In this document: one piece after another, positions 44,098 through 53,440 of the stretch
Layout: every line of letters begins with the position of its first letter
Position numbering within the stretch: the first letter of the stretch is position 1
NCBI GenBank assembly: GCA_041390025.1
Contig: JAWKQR010000004.1
Location: forward strand, 186,001 to 250,000
Source of the DNA: JBFFMO01 sp041390025
GTDB taxonomy: Bacteria > Myxococcota_A > Bradymonadia > Bradymonadales > Bradymonadaceae
Length of the DNA stretch: 64,000 nucleotides
Direction: 5' to 3'
Notes under the pieces: model-generated
What the model was told of the DNA's origin: nothing
The model's input: the letters and a program-made list of their open reading frames with translations, nothing else
Database searches by the model: none
Made by a program: the position numbers and the translations under genes

Positions 44098-46260
44098 TCA
44101 CTTGAGGTCAAAGCGGTCGAGGTTCATGACCTTGTCCCAAGCTGCAACGAAGTCCTTGACGAACTTCTGCTTCGCGTCGTCCGAAGCGTACACTTCAGCA
44201 AGCGCGCGCAGCAGCGAGTTCGAACCAAAGACCAGGTCAGCACGGGTGCCGGTCCACTTCACCTTGCCATCGACAACGCCTTCGAAACCGCTGCCCGCGG
44301 ACTTCCACTTCGTGTCCATGGAGAGCAGGTTCACGAAGAAGTCGTTGGTCAGGGTGCCGACCTTGTCGGTGAACACGCCGTGTTTGGAGCCAGCATTGGC
44401 GCCCAGAACGCGCAGACCACCAACGAGCACGGTCATCTCGGGGCCGGTCAACGACAACAGCTGCGCACGATCCACGAGCGCCTCTTCTTCCGAGAGGTGA
44501 TGCTTGCTGAAGTAGTTGCGGAACCCGTCGGCCTTGGGTTCAAGGACAGCAAACGATTCGACGTCTGTCTGTTCCTGCGAAGCGTCGGTGCGGCCGGGCG
44601 TAAACGGCACGGTCACGTTATGGCCGGCGTCCTTGGCAGCCTTTTCCACGGCCGCACAACCGCCCAACACGATCAGGTCGGCCATCGAGACATACTTGCC
44701 GCCAGCGTTGAAGTCCGACTGCACTTTCTCGAGTGCGGTCAACACCTTCGACAGCTGTGCAGGCTGATTGACCTCCCAATTCTTTTGAGGGGCCAAGCGA
44801 ATGCGTGCACCGTTGGCACCACCACGCTTGTCGCTGTTGCGGAACGTCGATGCCGATGCCCATGCCGTCGACACCAACTCCGACACCGAAAGGCCGGTCG
44901 CGAGGATCTTGCCCTTGAGCGCGGTGATGTCGGCGTCGCCGATGACGGGGTGTGTGGCTTTCGGAATTGGATCCTGCCAAATCAGCTCTTCGGTTGGCAC
45001 TTCGGGGCCGAGGTAGCGCGACACGGGACCCATGTCGCGGTGAGTCAGCTTGAACCAGGCGCGAGCAAACGCGTCGGCGAGCTCATCGGGGTTTTCGTGG
45101 AAGTGCTTGGAAATCTTGTTGTAGATGGGGTCCATCTTCAACGCCATGTCCGCCGTCGACATCATCGGCATGACCTTCTTGGATGGGTCATGCGCGTCGG
45201 GCACCACGGCTGCTGCGGGGTCGTTTGGCACCCACTGGTGCGCACCGGCAGGGCTCTTGGTCAGAACCCACTCGTAGTTGAACAGGTTGTCGAAGTAGCC
45301 GTTGTCCCACTGGATGGGGTTGTTTGTCCAAGCACCTTCGAGGCCGCTGCTGATCGTGTCGCCGCCGGCGCCCGTGCCGTAGCTGTTGCTCCAGCCCAAG
45401 CCCTGCTCGGCCATGGTCGCGCCTTCGGGCTCAGGACCGACGTACTTGCTCGGATCGGCTGCGCCGTGGCACTTGCCAAACGTGTGACCGCCGGCCACCA
45501 ACGCGACCGTCTCGTAGTCGTTCATCGCCATGCGGCCAAACGTGTCGCGAATGTCGCGTGCCGACGCCAGCGGATCAGGATTGCCATTTGGGCCTTCAGG
45601 ATTGACGTAGATCAAGCCCATCTGCACGGCTGCGAGTGGATTTTCGAGCTCGCGGTCGCCCTTGTAGCGCATGTCGCCGAGCCACGTCGTTTCTGGGCCC
45701 CAGTAGATGTCCTCTTCGGGCTCCCACACGTCCTCACGGCCACCGCCGAATCCGAACGTTGGAAGGCCCATCGACTCGATGGCGACGTTGCCAGCGAGGA
45801 CCAGAAGGTCGGCCCACGACAGTTTACGTCCGTACTTCTGCTTAACCGGCCAAAGCAAACGCCGCGCTTTGTCCAAGTTGACGTTGTCCGGCCAGCTGTT
45901 CAGGGGCGCAAAACGCTGCGAACCCGATGAGGCGCCGCCGCGGCCGTCTTGGATACGGTAGGTGCCCGCTGCGTGCCACGACATGCGGATGAAGAATGGA
46001 CCGTAGTGACCCCAGTCGGCTGGCCACCAGTCTTGCGACGTGGTCATGACCTTCTCGATGTCGGCCTTCACGGCTGGCAGATCGAGAGTCTTGAACTCCT
46101 CTGCGTAGTTGAACTCTTCGCCCATGGGATTTCCCTGCGGCGAGTTCTGGTGCAGCATTTTCAGGTTCAGTTGGTTTGGCCACCAATGCTTGTTGGCGAA
46201 AGACTCACCGGCCGTTTGTGCTTGTGGGCCGTGCATGACAGGGCATTTGCGCTCGTTCAT
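44098..46260 (-). CDS. katG: catalase-peroxidase KatG
   Basis: 720 residues, usual length for the two-domain enzyme. Distal pocket Arg92, Trp95 and His96 (RMSWHAAG), proximal haem ligand His259 (VAGGHTFGK), and the Met-Tyr-Trp cofactor set Trp95, Tyr218 (MGLIYVNPEG) and Met244 (FGRM) are all in place. It breaks down hydrogen peroxide and peroxides with one haem b per subunit. AGGAG precedes the ATG at 46260. The divergent oxyR gene, 248 bases away, fits peroxide-induced control. Confidence 0.98.
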   Translation of the reverse strand: MNERKCPVMHGPQAQTAGESFANKHWWPNQLNLKMLHQNSPQGNPMGEEFNYAEEFKTLDLPAVKADIEKVMTTSQDWWPADWGHYGPFFIRMSWHAAGTYRIQDGRGGASSGSQRFAPLNSWPDNVNLDKARRLLWPVKQKYGRKLSWADLLVLAGNVAIESMGLPTFGFGGGREDVWEPEEDIYWGPETTWLGDMRYKGDRELENPLAAVQMGLIYVNPEGPNGNPDPLASARDIRDTFGRMAMNDYETVALVAGGHTFGKCHGAADPSKYVGPEPEGATMAEQGLGWSNSYGTGAGGDTISSGLEGAWTNNPIQWDNGYFDNLFNYEWVLTKSPAGAHQWVPNDPAAAVVPDAHDPSKKVMPMMSTADMALKMDPIYNKISKHFHENPDELADAFARAWFKLTHRDMGPVSRYLGPEVPTEELIWQDPIPKATHPVIGDADITALKGKILATGLSVSELVSTAWASASTFRNSDKRGGANGARIRLAPQKNWEVNQPAQLSKVLTALEKVQSDFNAGGKYVSMADLIVLGGCAAVEKAAKDAGHNVTVPFTPGRTDASQEQTDVESFAVLEPKADGFRNYFSKHHLSEEEALVDRAQLLSLTGPEMTVLVGGLRVLGANAGSKHGVFTDKVGTLTNDFFVNLLSMDTKWKSAGSGFEGVVDGKVKWTGTRADLVFGSNSLLRALAEVYASDDAKQKFVKDFVAAWDKVMNLDRFDLK

Positions 46261-46508
46261 TTGTGTCTCCTAGTAGACAGGTGGGGTTGTTCCTCGGGCG
46301 GGAGTTTGCACCCGAAATCGCATTACAACAAAGACATAAAAGATATAGTTTGTATAATGTGAGGTTATGGAGCAGGTTCCGCCGATGAGCGCTGGACCAC
46401 ACCATGTTTTGCTCAATTTTTCGTTGTCTTCGTCGCGAATTTTTCGCCAACGAGTGGTCGCGAAAAATCCGCGAAAACAGCGAAAGTACGGAACGGCTGG
46501 AGCACAAA
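46261..46508. promoter_or_regulatory. katG-oxyR divergent control region
   Basis: 248 bases between the katG and oxyR start codons. The katG-proximal part is AT-rich (46320-46365, with TATAAT at about 46353 on the plus strand and TATACA on the other), so promoter elements for one or both genes may lie here. OxyR control is inferred from gene order; I cannot match the full four-box OxyR site. An imperfect palindrome sits nearer oxyR. Confidence 0.5.
46435..46472. repeat. REP-like imperfect palindrome upstream of oxyR
   Basis: GCGAATTTTTCGC and GCGAAAAATCCGC match as inverted repeats in 12 of 13 bases around a 12-base centre. The T-run and A-run arms look like the small intergenic palindromes found in many copies in other genomes, but only one copy could be recognised here. 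Confidence 0.35.
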
Positions 46509-47462
46509 ATGACCCCGACACTTCGGCAGTTAGAATACATCGTCGCACTCGCGGACACCGGCCAATTTGTTGAGGCTGCGCGGCTTTGCGCCGTCAGTCA
46601 GCCAGCGCTGAGCAAGCAGGTCCGCGAGGTCGAAGACATGTTGGGGATCGAGCTCTTTGAGCGGACGCGACCCCGCGTAATCGTGACCCGATCCGGCGAG
46701 GAGATCGTCGAGCGTGCGCGACGGCTGTTGGCCCAAGCCCGTGAATTGGTCAATGCAGCGAGCGCTTTTAAAGGGGCGCGGCAGGGCACAGTCCGATTGG
46801 GTGTGATCCCAACGATCGCGCCCTACGGGCTGCCTGGACTGCTCGCGAAACTGCGTCGCATTTTCCCAGACGTGTCGTTTGCGATCCAAGAACTGCAAAC
46901 CGACGTGCTGCTTGGGCAATTGCGTGCCGGTTCGATCGACCTCGGCCTGCTCGCCAGACCCTTTGACGAACAGGGGCTGACGGGCCCGGATTTGGTCGTG
47001 GAGCCGTTCGTACTAATCGCCCCGACCGGACACCCGCTTAGCCTGCCCAAAGCGATACAGCCAAGCGAGATGAGCGGTGCCAGCCTCATTTTGATGGAGG
47101 ATGGGCACTGTTTGCGTGACCAAGCCATCGACGTCTGCGCAGCAGCGGGAACCCCTCCCGCAACGTCCGTGACCGCGGCGAGCGTGGCGACGCTCGTGCG
47201 CATGGTCGAGAGCGGCCTTGGCGCGACGCTGTTGCCCGCGAGTGCGCTGCAGACCGAGGTTCGCGCGGGGCAGGGCGTGCTCGCCCGTAGCTTCGGCGAT
47301 ATGCCGCCGGGACGAACGTTGACCCTGCAGTGGCGGTCGACCTCACCCAACGCGGCATGGTTCGTCGAGATCGGGGACGTCCTGCGGGAACACTACCTGA
47401 GTCTGAACGACTCGATTCCCGACGTCGCTGGCCCTCGTCCTCAAATCCGCCTTGCGGGGTAG
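46509..47462 (+). CDS. oxyR: hydrogen peroxide sensor OxyR (LysR family)
   Basis: 317 residues from the ATG at 46509 (GGAG upstream); the open frame reaches 105 bases further 5' through the palindrome. HTH residues ~5-40 (LEYIVALADTGQFVEAARLCAVSQPALSKQV). The redox pair Cys201 and Cys210 lies in MEDGHCLRDQAIDVC, the same nine-residue spacing as Cys199/Cys208 of E. coli OxyR. Peroxide would form their disulfide and turn on transcription. Divergent from katG, its classical target. Confidence 0.93.
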   Translation: MTPTLRQLEYIVALADTGQFVEAARLCAVSQPALSKQVREVEDMLGIELFERTRPRVIVTRSGEEIVERARRLLAQARELVNAASAFKGARQGTVRLGVIPTIAPYGLPGLLAKLRRIFPDVSFAIQELQTDVLLGQLRAGSIDLGLLARPFDEQGLTGPDLVVEPFVLIAPTGHPLSLPKAIQPSEMSGASLILMEDGHCLRDQAIDVCAAAGTPPATSVTAASVATLVRMVESGLGATLLPASALQTEVRAGQGVLARSFGDMPPGRTLTLQWRSTSPNAAWFVEIGDVLREHYLSLNDSIPDVAGPRPQIRLAG

Positions 47463-47478
47463 ATTGCGTCCTGCGCGC

Positions 47479-48024
47479 CTAGATTTTCGAAATGAAATTC
47501 GGCGGTACGTGGTCCGTCAGCCACACGCCGTTGGCGCTGACGAAAAACGCGTAGCCCTGGTCGACCATCGCCGATGCGTCAATTTTCAAGATCACTGGGG
47601 GGCCTCGACGCGCCCCAACCTGGGTGGCAGTTTCGACGTCCGAGGACAGATGCACGTGGTGTCGGTTCATCTTTTTTAGACCATCCGTCAGGATCAGGTC
47701 TACCACATCGGCGTAGGTGCCGTGGTACAGCACGTTAGGCGGAACGCTAGGTTCGTAGCCAAGGTCCACCGAGACGGAATGCCCCTGGCTCGCGCGGATT
47801 CGAAGGCCATCGTCGGACAGAGCAAATCGTTGTTTTGGACTGGTCGCGACCACATCCAGAAGGTCGTCGTGCGAAATTTTCCGGCCTGCGGCGGCAGCGC
47901 CGTCGAGTAATGCCTGGACGCTGGCCCATCCATGTTCGTCCAACACAACGTTTGCGGCCGCTGGGTTGTGCCGCAACACGAGGCTCAGGAACTTGCTGAT
48001 TTTGACACGTTGTTTGTCGTCCAT
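47479..48024 (-). CDS. kptA: RNA 2'-phosphotransferase KptA
   Basis: 181 residues from the ATG at 48024. N-terminal domain starts KISKFLSLVLRHNP (Arg18-His19, a core KptA/Tpt1 site); the C-terminal ADP-ribosyltransferase-like domain has VLYHGT and NRHHVHLS plus ARRGPPVILKID. Tpt1/KptA removes the splice-junction 2'-phosphate of tRNA with NAD+, forming ADP-ribose 1'',2''-cyclic phosphate. Bacteria without tRNA introns keep it for an uncertain job, perhaps RNA repair or NAD-dependent end modification. The longer open frame upstream is not used. Confidence 0.93.
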   Translation of the reverse strand: MDDKQRVKISKFLSLVLRHNPAAANVVLDEHGWASVQALLDGAAAAGRKISHDDLLDVVATSPKQRFALSDDGLRIRASQGHSVSVDLGYEPSVPPNVLYHGTYADVVDLILTDGLKKMNRHHVHLSSDVETATQVGARRGPPVILKIDASAMVDQGYAFFVSANGVWLTDHVPPNFISKI

Positions 48025-48130
48025 GACGCACGAACTCTCACGTTTCCCAACGAATTTCAACGGACCGGAAAAGCATACACATTGGGCGATGGCCGTTGTA
48101 GGGTGTCCGTCCCAAATCAGGAGAATGTGA

Positions 48131-48754
48131 ATGGCAACAGAAGGTGAGTTCTTAAGTCCGAAAACAAAGATGATTCGCGTATGGCATTGGCTTAATGCCA
48201 TTGCGTTGTTCGGTCTGATGGCGACAGCCATATTGCGCAAGACGTTTTTGAGTTGGCGCACGAACTCGGCCATCATCGTGGACAAATTGGCCGAGGCGGG
48301 AACCACCGTCACGCCTGAGTTGGCCAAGGACATTGCTGTCACCATCCGTACGCCAATGTGGGACTTTCACTACATCTTTGGGTTTGCGCTGGTGGCTCTT
48401 TTCATTGCACGAATCGCGATGAGTTTCATGCCGGGCCAACCGGGTATCTGGTCGGAGCTGAAAGCAACATTTGGCGTGTCGAGTCGACACAAAACGCTCG
48501 TGAAGATTGGCTATTTCGTCTTTTACATCATCGTGGCTTATATGGCCGTGTCGGGTGTGTTGATGTATTTCAAGGCCGAGCTCGGCCTCGACAAAGCGGT
48601 CTCGGGCCAGCTCAAAGAGATCCACGAGTGGCTCATGTGGTTCTTCTACGCGTTTACGGTGCAACACATCGTCGGCGTGTTCCTGGCCGAAGTGCAGGGC
48701 AACGAGGGGCTGGTCTCGACCATGATTTCTGGCGGCGATCGATTCAAGAAGTGA
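48131..48754 (+). CDS. cytochrome b561-like membrane protein
   Basis: 207 residues, AGGAG upstream of the ATG at 48131. Four helices (residues ~17-36, 75-100, 120-145 and 160-190). His at RVWHWLNA (~19), DFHYIFG (~78), EIHEWLMW (~165) and TVQHIVG (~179) are spaced as haem ligands of the Ni/Fe-hydrogenase b-type or bacterial b561 family, so two haem b groups across the membrane are expected. It could carry electrons from quinol to a periplasmic partner. No hydrogenase genes lie near. Confidence 0.85.
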   Translation: MATEGEFLSPKTKMIRVWHWLNAIALFGLMATAILRKTFLSWRTNSAIIVDKLAEAGTTVTPELAKDIAVTIRTPMWDFHYIFGFALVALFIARIAMSFMPGQPGIWSELKATFGVSSRHKTLVKIGYFVFYIIVAYMAVSGVLMYFKAELGLDKAVSGQLKEIHEWLMWFFYAFTVQHIVGVFLAEVQGNEGLVSTMISGGDRFKK

Positions 48755-48830
48755 CCTGTGTTTGTCTGGGCCCCGCTGGCGATGGCCGTCCGACCCATGC
48801 ATACTGACTGAGCTTGCAATGGAGTTATCG

Positions 48831-50206
48831 ATGCGATTCCCCGTGCGTTTTGCGATGTTGGTTTCTTTGGCAGTGGTGCGGCGACGAAGGCGGAGTGTCG
48901 GTGCAGCAACCGGCGGACGCTGGGCTAGACGTGGCGACTGACGCATCGACCGCTGACCTCGGTTTGCCGGATATCGCGGATGCACAGATGACGGACGACG
49001 CCGGCGAGGACGTGGGCCCCGACGCTCAACCGGACATGGAGGTCGATGCATCCTCTGCCGGACCCGTTGCCCGCGTGCCCGCAAACGAGCACCTGTGGTG
49101 CGCTTGATCCCGGTGCCGTCGAGCATTTTGCCAAGAGGCTGGAGGGTTGTGCCTTCCAACTGTCAAAAGTGGATCGCGTCGCGACCGCCCACGCCGAGCT
49201 TGACGCACTCGCAGCCGCGGCCAAGGGATACGTTACGATCCAGAATCTGGACTTCAACCGAACCGCGCAGGCGGGGGTGACGGCGGGAACCGCAGACCGC
49301 CTCAAGAATCACGACTATTTTGGGTTTCGTTGGAACGCGGGCGACATGGCCACGACCGACTGGTATCCCCAAGGCGTCACAGGGAACGAGGACGCCGGCC
49401 AAGCCGGTCGCATGCTTCTTGTGACGTGGTACGACCACAACGAAACCGCCCTCGAGAAAGGCGTGCGTGTGTCCGTTGTGGACCTGCGAAGTTCCCCCAT
49501 TACGTATCGACACATCCTTCTGGTCGAACCCAACGGCAACTCGTTCGGGCCTGTGCTCACGGGCGGTGGCGGTTCGCTGCACGCTGGCGGTATGGTGTGG
49601 TTCGGCGATTACCTCTACGTGGCGGACACCGGCAACGGATTCCGTGTTTTCGACCTGTCGAAAATCATCGAGGTCAAAAACACGGATGACACCGAGCGTA
49701 TCGGTGTTTCGGGTGGTCGCGTGGACGCGTTTGGCTACCGCTACATTGCGGGTCAAATCGCCCGATATCGAATGACGTCCGATAGCTGCAACATCCGTTT
49801 TTCGTTCGCGGGCTTGGACCGTGTCTCGAACCCGCCGCTCATCGTCAGCGGCGAGTACCGTGTTGACGAGCCGGGCGGTCGATTGGCGAGGTGGCCTTTG
49901 AGTGCTGACGGCTGGCTCAAAGAGCTGTCCGATGGAAGCGTGCGTGCCGTGGATGCGTTTGTCGGTGGGCAAACCCGCATGCAGGGCGGGTTAACGCGCG
50001 GTGACGAGATCTACATTTCCTCGTCGAGCCAAGCGGGGAGTTTGGGGCGCTTGTACCGCACCAAGGTGGGGCAGGAGAGCAAGATCACGGCGTGGGTGTA
50101 TGGCGCGGAGGACCTTTACCTAGAGGGCTCGACGGACCGCATCTGGACTGCCGCCGAACACCCGAACGCCCGCGACGTGGTGTCGATCCCTCGGCTGGGT
50201 CCGTAG
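48831..50206 (+). CDS. lipoprotein with propeller-like body, two frameshifts
   Basis: ATG at 48831 (GGAG upstream) opens a signal peptide (RFPVRFAMLVSLAV). Near 48885 the frame shifts to CGDEGGVSVQQ, followed by an Asp/Ala-rich linker. Near 49050 it shifts once more to DPLPACPQTSTC and then runs open to 50206. The C-terminal ~380 residues hold blades such as GGSLHAGGMVWFGDYLYVADTGNGFRVFDLSK, the look of an NHL/YVTN-type propeller. A surface binding protein, ligand unknown. Its 3' end overlaps the reading frame of the converging reductase, probably only because of an indel there. Confidence 0.6.
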
Positions 50207-51199
50207 TTTCCTAGGCGCCGTCGGAGGCACAAAAGGCGCGATGCGAACAACGACGGTGCCTGTGACCGTCCGTCGGGCCGCGGCGTCGTGGGCATCAGCG
50301 AGCTGGTCGAAGTCGAATGTGCTGCCTACGCAGGGTTTGATGCGTCCGTCGGCCAACCACGTCGCGAGCTGAAGCATGCGTGCCTGGCTGTTCAACGCCA
50401 CCCCGACAAATGCCCGTTTGGAGCCCCACAACGACGTCCAAAGCGTCTGCCAGATGCCACGAAGGGTCGCCATCAGCGTCAAAAACCGCCCACGTTGTGA
50501 AAGCGCGGGGCGCGCTTGGTTGAACGTCGTCACGCCGGGGATGTCGAAGATCACGTCGTAGGGCCCGCCCGTCAGGGCGTCCGTCGTGCGGTAGTCGACC
50601 ACGTGGTCAGCTCCTAGGCTCTGCACGTACTCGATGTGCTCCGTCGCACACACCGCGGTGACCGTAGCGCCAAGGCGTTTCGCGACCTGAATCGCGTATT
50701 GTCCAACGCCGCCAGCCGCTCCCACGATCAAAACGTGCTCTCCGGGTTGAACATTTGCGGTCTCTTGCAGGAAATACAGCGCGGTGATCGCGCCGTAGGG
50801 TGTTGCGACGGCTTCGTCGAAATCGATGTCGTCGGGGATGGGCGCGATGGCGCCTTGTTCGTCGACCACGACACATTCCGCATAGGCTCCGTGGTCCACA
50901 CCACCAAAGACCCGGTCGCCGACCGCAAACTGGCGCACTGCCGCGCCGACCGCGATGACACGTCCCGCAAATGTCGTGCCTTGCACCGGGTTGCGGGGCC
51001 GACTTATCCCCATCATCAGTCGGCCGGGAAGGGCCGTGAACCCAGGGAAGTCCGCGGAACGCAGCCGTACGTCCCCCATCGTGACCGCCGTAGCGGCGAC
51101 CTCGACGAGGACCTGCGTTGGGGACAGTTCGGGCGTGGGCAGCTCAACGGGCATCAATTGGCTTGGGTTTCCATAGTTCTTTGTGACGGCGGCTTTCAT
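50120..51199 (-). CDS. MDR-family NAD(P)H reductase (quinone-oxidoreductase-like)
   Basis: From the ATG at 51199 (AAGGAG upstream). N-terminal GroES-like domain (residues ~1-125: GTTFAGRVIAVG, FAVGDRVFG), Rossmann domain with VGAAGGVGQYAIQVAKRLGA (~150-170) and the DVIFDIPG strand. No zinc-binding Cys set, so it belongs with zeta-crystallin-like reductases that reduce quinones or enones with NADPH. The family part ends at VVVRIAPF; the last ~35 residues (VPPTAPRKLRTQPRD...) read into the converging gene. A TAG at 50211-50213 in the neighbouring frame suggests the natural end. The divergent LysR at 51290 probably controls it. Confidence 0.88.
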   Translation of the reverse strand: MKAAVTKNYGNPSQLMPVELPTPELSPTQVLVEVAATAVTMGDVRLRSADFPGFTALPGRLMMGISRPRNPVQGTTFAGRVIAVGAAVRQFAVGDRVFGGVDHGAYAECVVVDEQGAIAPIPDDIDFDEAVATPYGAITALYFLQETANVQPGEHVLIVGAAGGVGQYAIQVAKRLGATVTAVCATEHIEYVQSLGADHVVDYRTTDALTGGPYDVIFDIPGVTTFNQARPALSQRGRFLTLMATLRGIWQTLWTSLWGSKRAFVGVALNSQARMLQLATWLADGRIKPCVGSTFDFDQLADAHDAAARRTVTGTVVVRIAPFVPPTAPRKLRTQPRDRHHVAGVRVFGGSPDAVRRAL

Positions 51200-51289
51200 G
51201 TTCACTCCTTTGTTGTTGGAGTGTTCAAGGTAGCCATTCGAAAATATTCGTCGATTGCCTAAAATTTAATCAGTGATATACATAAATGC

Positions 51290-52198
51290 ATGGACTGGCG
51301 TTCGATAAATTTTGATTGGAACCGCACACGCGCCTTCCTCGTGGCGGCCGAGGAAGCTTCGTTCTCGGCCGCAGCACGCGCTTTGAACATCAGCCAGCCC
51401 ACGATCAGCCGTCAGATTTTGCAGCTCGAGGAAGAGCTTGGTGTGATGCTCTTTGAGCGCATTGGGACGCAGATCGAGCTGACCGCCGCGGGCGTTGAAC
51501 TCTTGGAGAGCGCGCGCGCGATGGGGGAAGCCGCGACGCGGCTCTCGTTGGCGGCCTCGGGGCAATCGGCCTCGGTAGAGGGCACCGTATCCGTGACCGC
51601 CAGCGAGGCGATTTCGGCCTATCTGCTGCCGCGCGCCGTACAAGTCGTGCGGGAGCGCTACCCGAAGATCGAGCTTGAGCTGGTTGTGGCCAATGATGCA
51701 CGCGATCTTCACCGTCGTGAGGCCGACATTGCCGTGCGAAATTTCGAGTCGAAACAACCGGATTTGATCGCCCGCAAACTCCGGACAACTACCGCAGGCA
51801 TGTACGCCACGCCGGCATATTTGGCGCGCCATCCGCTCAACACGGTGGCGGAGATTCGCAACGTCGAGTTGTTTGCCTTTGACCGCAGCAGCCTGATGAT
51901 CGACGGGTTACGTGCCCTTGGCCTCGACGTGGACCGAGGGCAGTTTCCGGTCGCTACACAGAGTCACTTGGTTCAGTGGTCGATGTGCAAACAAGGTTTG
52001 GGTGTGTGTCTGATGATGCGGGAGGTCGGCGACATCGACCCCGACGTCGTCGCGGTCTTGCCTGAGGTCGCGATTCCGATCCCGATTTGGCTTGTGTCCC
52101 ACCGCGAGCTGCGCACAAGCCGTCGAATTCGTGTGGTTTACGATGCACTTGCGGAGGTGTTGAGCGTACCGCTGGATCACTTGGCAGACACGCAGTGA
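51290..52198 (+). CDS. LysR-family transcriptional regulator, divergent from reductase
   Basis: 302 residues. HTH at residues ~10-45 (TRAFLVAAEEASFSAAARALNISQPTISRQI) and the standard effector domain (~95-295, HRREADIAVRNF). The 90-base gap to the reductase contains CGAAAATATTCG at 51239-51250, a near-palindrome of the T-N11-A type that LysR proteins bind. It should respond to a substrate or product of the reductase. Confidence 0.92.
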   Translation: MDWRSINFDWNRTRAFLVAAEEASFSAAARALNISQPTISRQILQLEEELGVMLFERIGTQIELTAAGVELLESARAMGEAATRLSLAASGQSASVEGTVSVTASEAISAYLLPRAVQVVRERYPKIELELVVANDARDLHRREADIAVRNFESKQPDLIARKLRTTTAGMYATPAYLARHPLNTVAEIRNVELFAFDRSSLMIDGLRALGLDVDRGQFPVATQSHLVQWSMCKQGLGVCLMMREVGDIDPDVVAVLPEVAIPIPIWLVSHRELRTSRRIRVVYDALAEVLSVPLDHLADTQ

Positions 52199-52237
52199 GC
52201 TGTTAAGTCTGCCGCACCAAGATTCATCGGAGGTTCG

Positions 52238-53095
52238 ATGCGCGTTTTGACTGCAATGTTCTTCGTGTCGGTTGCTGGATGTGCCACGGCGCCGCCCCCA
52301 TCCTCGACACCTGCCCAACCAAGCCGCGAGGCCGTCGAAGCCAAGCTCGAGAAAAAGCTTGAGGTCGACCCCAACCGCGCCTTGTGCGACCGCATCACGC
52401 AGAAGTTCAACGCCGGCGATCGCGACGCGTTGGTCGCGGATTTCGACAGCGCATCGTTCGCGGAGAGAGTTTTTTCGTGGCAGACGCTTCCTGCAGATGT
52501 CGTGACGTCCGTCCGCGATAACGCCGATTCCATCGCAAATTTCAAACGTTTTCACTTCGGCGACCGCGTTAAGTTCTTGTGTCTTGGGACACGCGAATTT
52601 TTGGGCGAACCCCATGTCGTGCTTCGGAACTGGGAACCAAGTCGGTTCGACTACGCGCTGTTTCACCTCACGGCCGATGGCAAGATCGACGACTACATGG
52701 TGGCGAGCTCCGGATTTTATCACTCAGAGCTTCAAAATGTTGGGTTTGATCCGTCCGTACGGGCGGACATGGACGTTGTTGGGACACTGCTGAAGATGTC
52801 GTTTGATCAGCAGTTTCCGCAGATCATCGCGAAGTACAAGGCGTTGTCACCACGCATGCAGAGCCATCCCGTGGCGTTCCTGCATTACATCAACGCTGCG
52901 TACTTCTCGCAGAACCCCGGAGACGCCGACTACGACGCAGCCTTCCAACAGATGGAGACCATCTTGGCGGGACGCACCTACGCGCAGGTCTATTGGCGCT
53001 TGGCGGATGCGCGACGACGCCAGGACGCGCAAGCCGAGGCCGCGCAGCGAGCGCTCCTTGTGGAGCAGCTCGACGACTACGAGTTGGTCTACTGA
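52238..53095 (+). CDS. lipoprotein of unknown function
   Basis: 285 residues; lipobox VAGC (Cys15) followed by a Pro/Ser linker. A helical stretch (EAVEAKLEKKLEVDPNR) leads to a compact region (CDRITQKFNAGDRDALVADFD) that recalls a TPR- or NTF2-like fold, and a C-terminal helical tail (YAQVYWRLADARRRQ). Its stop TGA overlaps the start of the SnoaL-like gene (TGATG), so the two are translated together. No function recognised. Confidence 0.6.
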   Translation: MRVLTAMFFVSVAGCATAPPPSSTPAQPSREAVEAKLEKKLEVDPNRALCDRITQKFNAGDRDALVADFDSASFAERVFSWQTLPADVVTSVRDNADSIANFKRFHFGDRVKFLCLGTREFLGEPHVVLRNWEPSRFDYALFHLTADGKIDDYMVASSGFYHSELQNVGFDPSVRADMDVVGTLLKMSFDQQFPQIIAKYKALSPRMQSHPVAFLHYINAAYFSQNPGDADYDAAFQQMETILAGRTYAQVYWRLADARRRQDAQAEAAQRALLVEQLDDYELVY

Positions 53096-53439
53096 TGAGC
53101 CCGGAGCATCGTGCCCAACGCGCCGCACAGCGCCAATTGGACGCCTACAATACAGGCGACATCGACGCGTTTGTGGCGTGTTACCACCCCGACGTTCGCA
53201 TCTTCGACCTCAAGACCGGTGAACAAACCATGTCGGGCCGCGAAGAAATGCACAACGCTTACGGACCGATGTTCCAAAAATTCCCGGAACTTAATGCAGT
53301 CGTGACCACGCGTTCGGTCGTCGGCAACGTCGTCTTCGACCGGGAATTTGTCACCGGTCGCGGTGAACCCATTCAGGTCATGGCCATTTACGAGGTCGAC
53401 GAGCACGAACTGATCACGAAAGTGTGGTTCGTTCGCTGA
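53095..53439 (+). CDS. SnoaL/NTF2-like small protein
   Basis: 114 residues from the ATG at 53095. The cone-like NTF2 fold pattern is clear: QLDAYNTGDIDAFVACYHPDV (helix pair), MSGREEMHNAYG, then three strands ending VMAIYEVDEHELITKVWFVR. Members act as isomerases, dehydratases or ligand binders. Coupling with the preceding lipoprotein suggests shared use, but one is exported and the other is not. Confidence 0.85.
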   Translation: MSPEHRAQRAAQRQLDAYNTGDIDAFVACYHPDVRIFDLKTGEQTMSGREEMHNAYGPMFQKFPELNAVVTTRSVVGNVVFDREFVTGRGEPIQVMAIYEVDEHELITKVWFVR

Positions 53440-53440
53440 T

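Noticed and set aside
43996..45930. A 644-codon rightward open frame opposite katG
   Set aside because: It is the antisense shadow of the well-supported katG gene. Low-stop antisense frames are common in GC-rich coding DNA, and its composition (His/Arg/Val-rich) matches no fold.
48131..48754. Hydrogenase cytochrome subunit
   Set aside because: No hydrogenase large or small subunit or maturation genes are in the window, so only the broader b561-like family is claimed.
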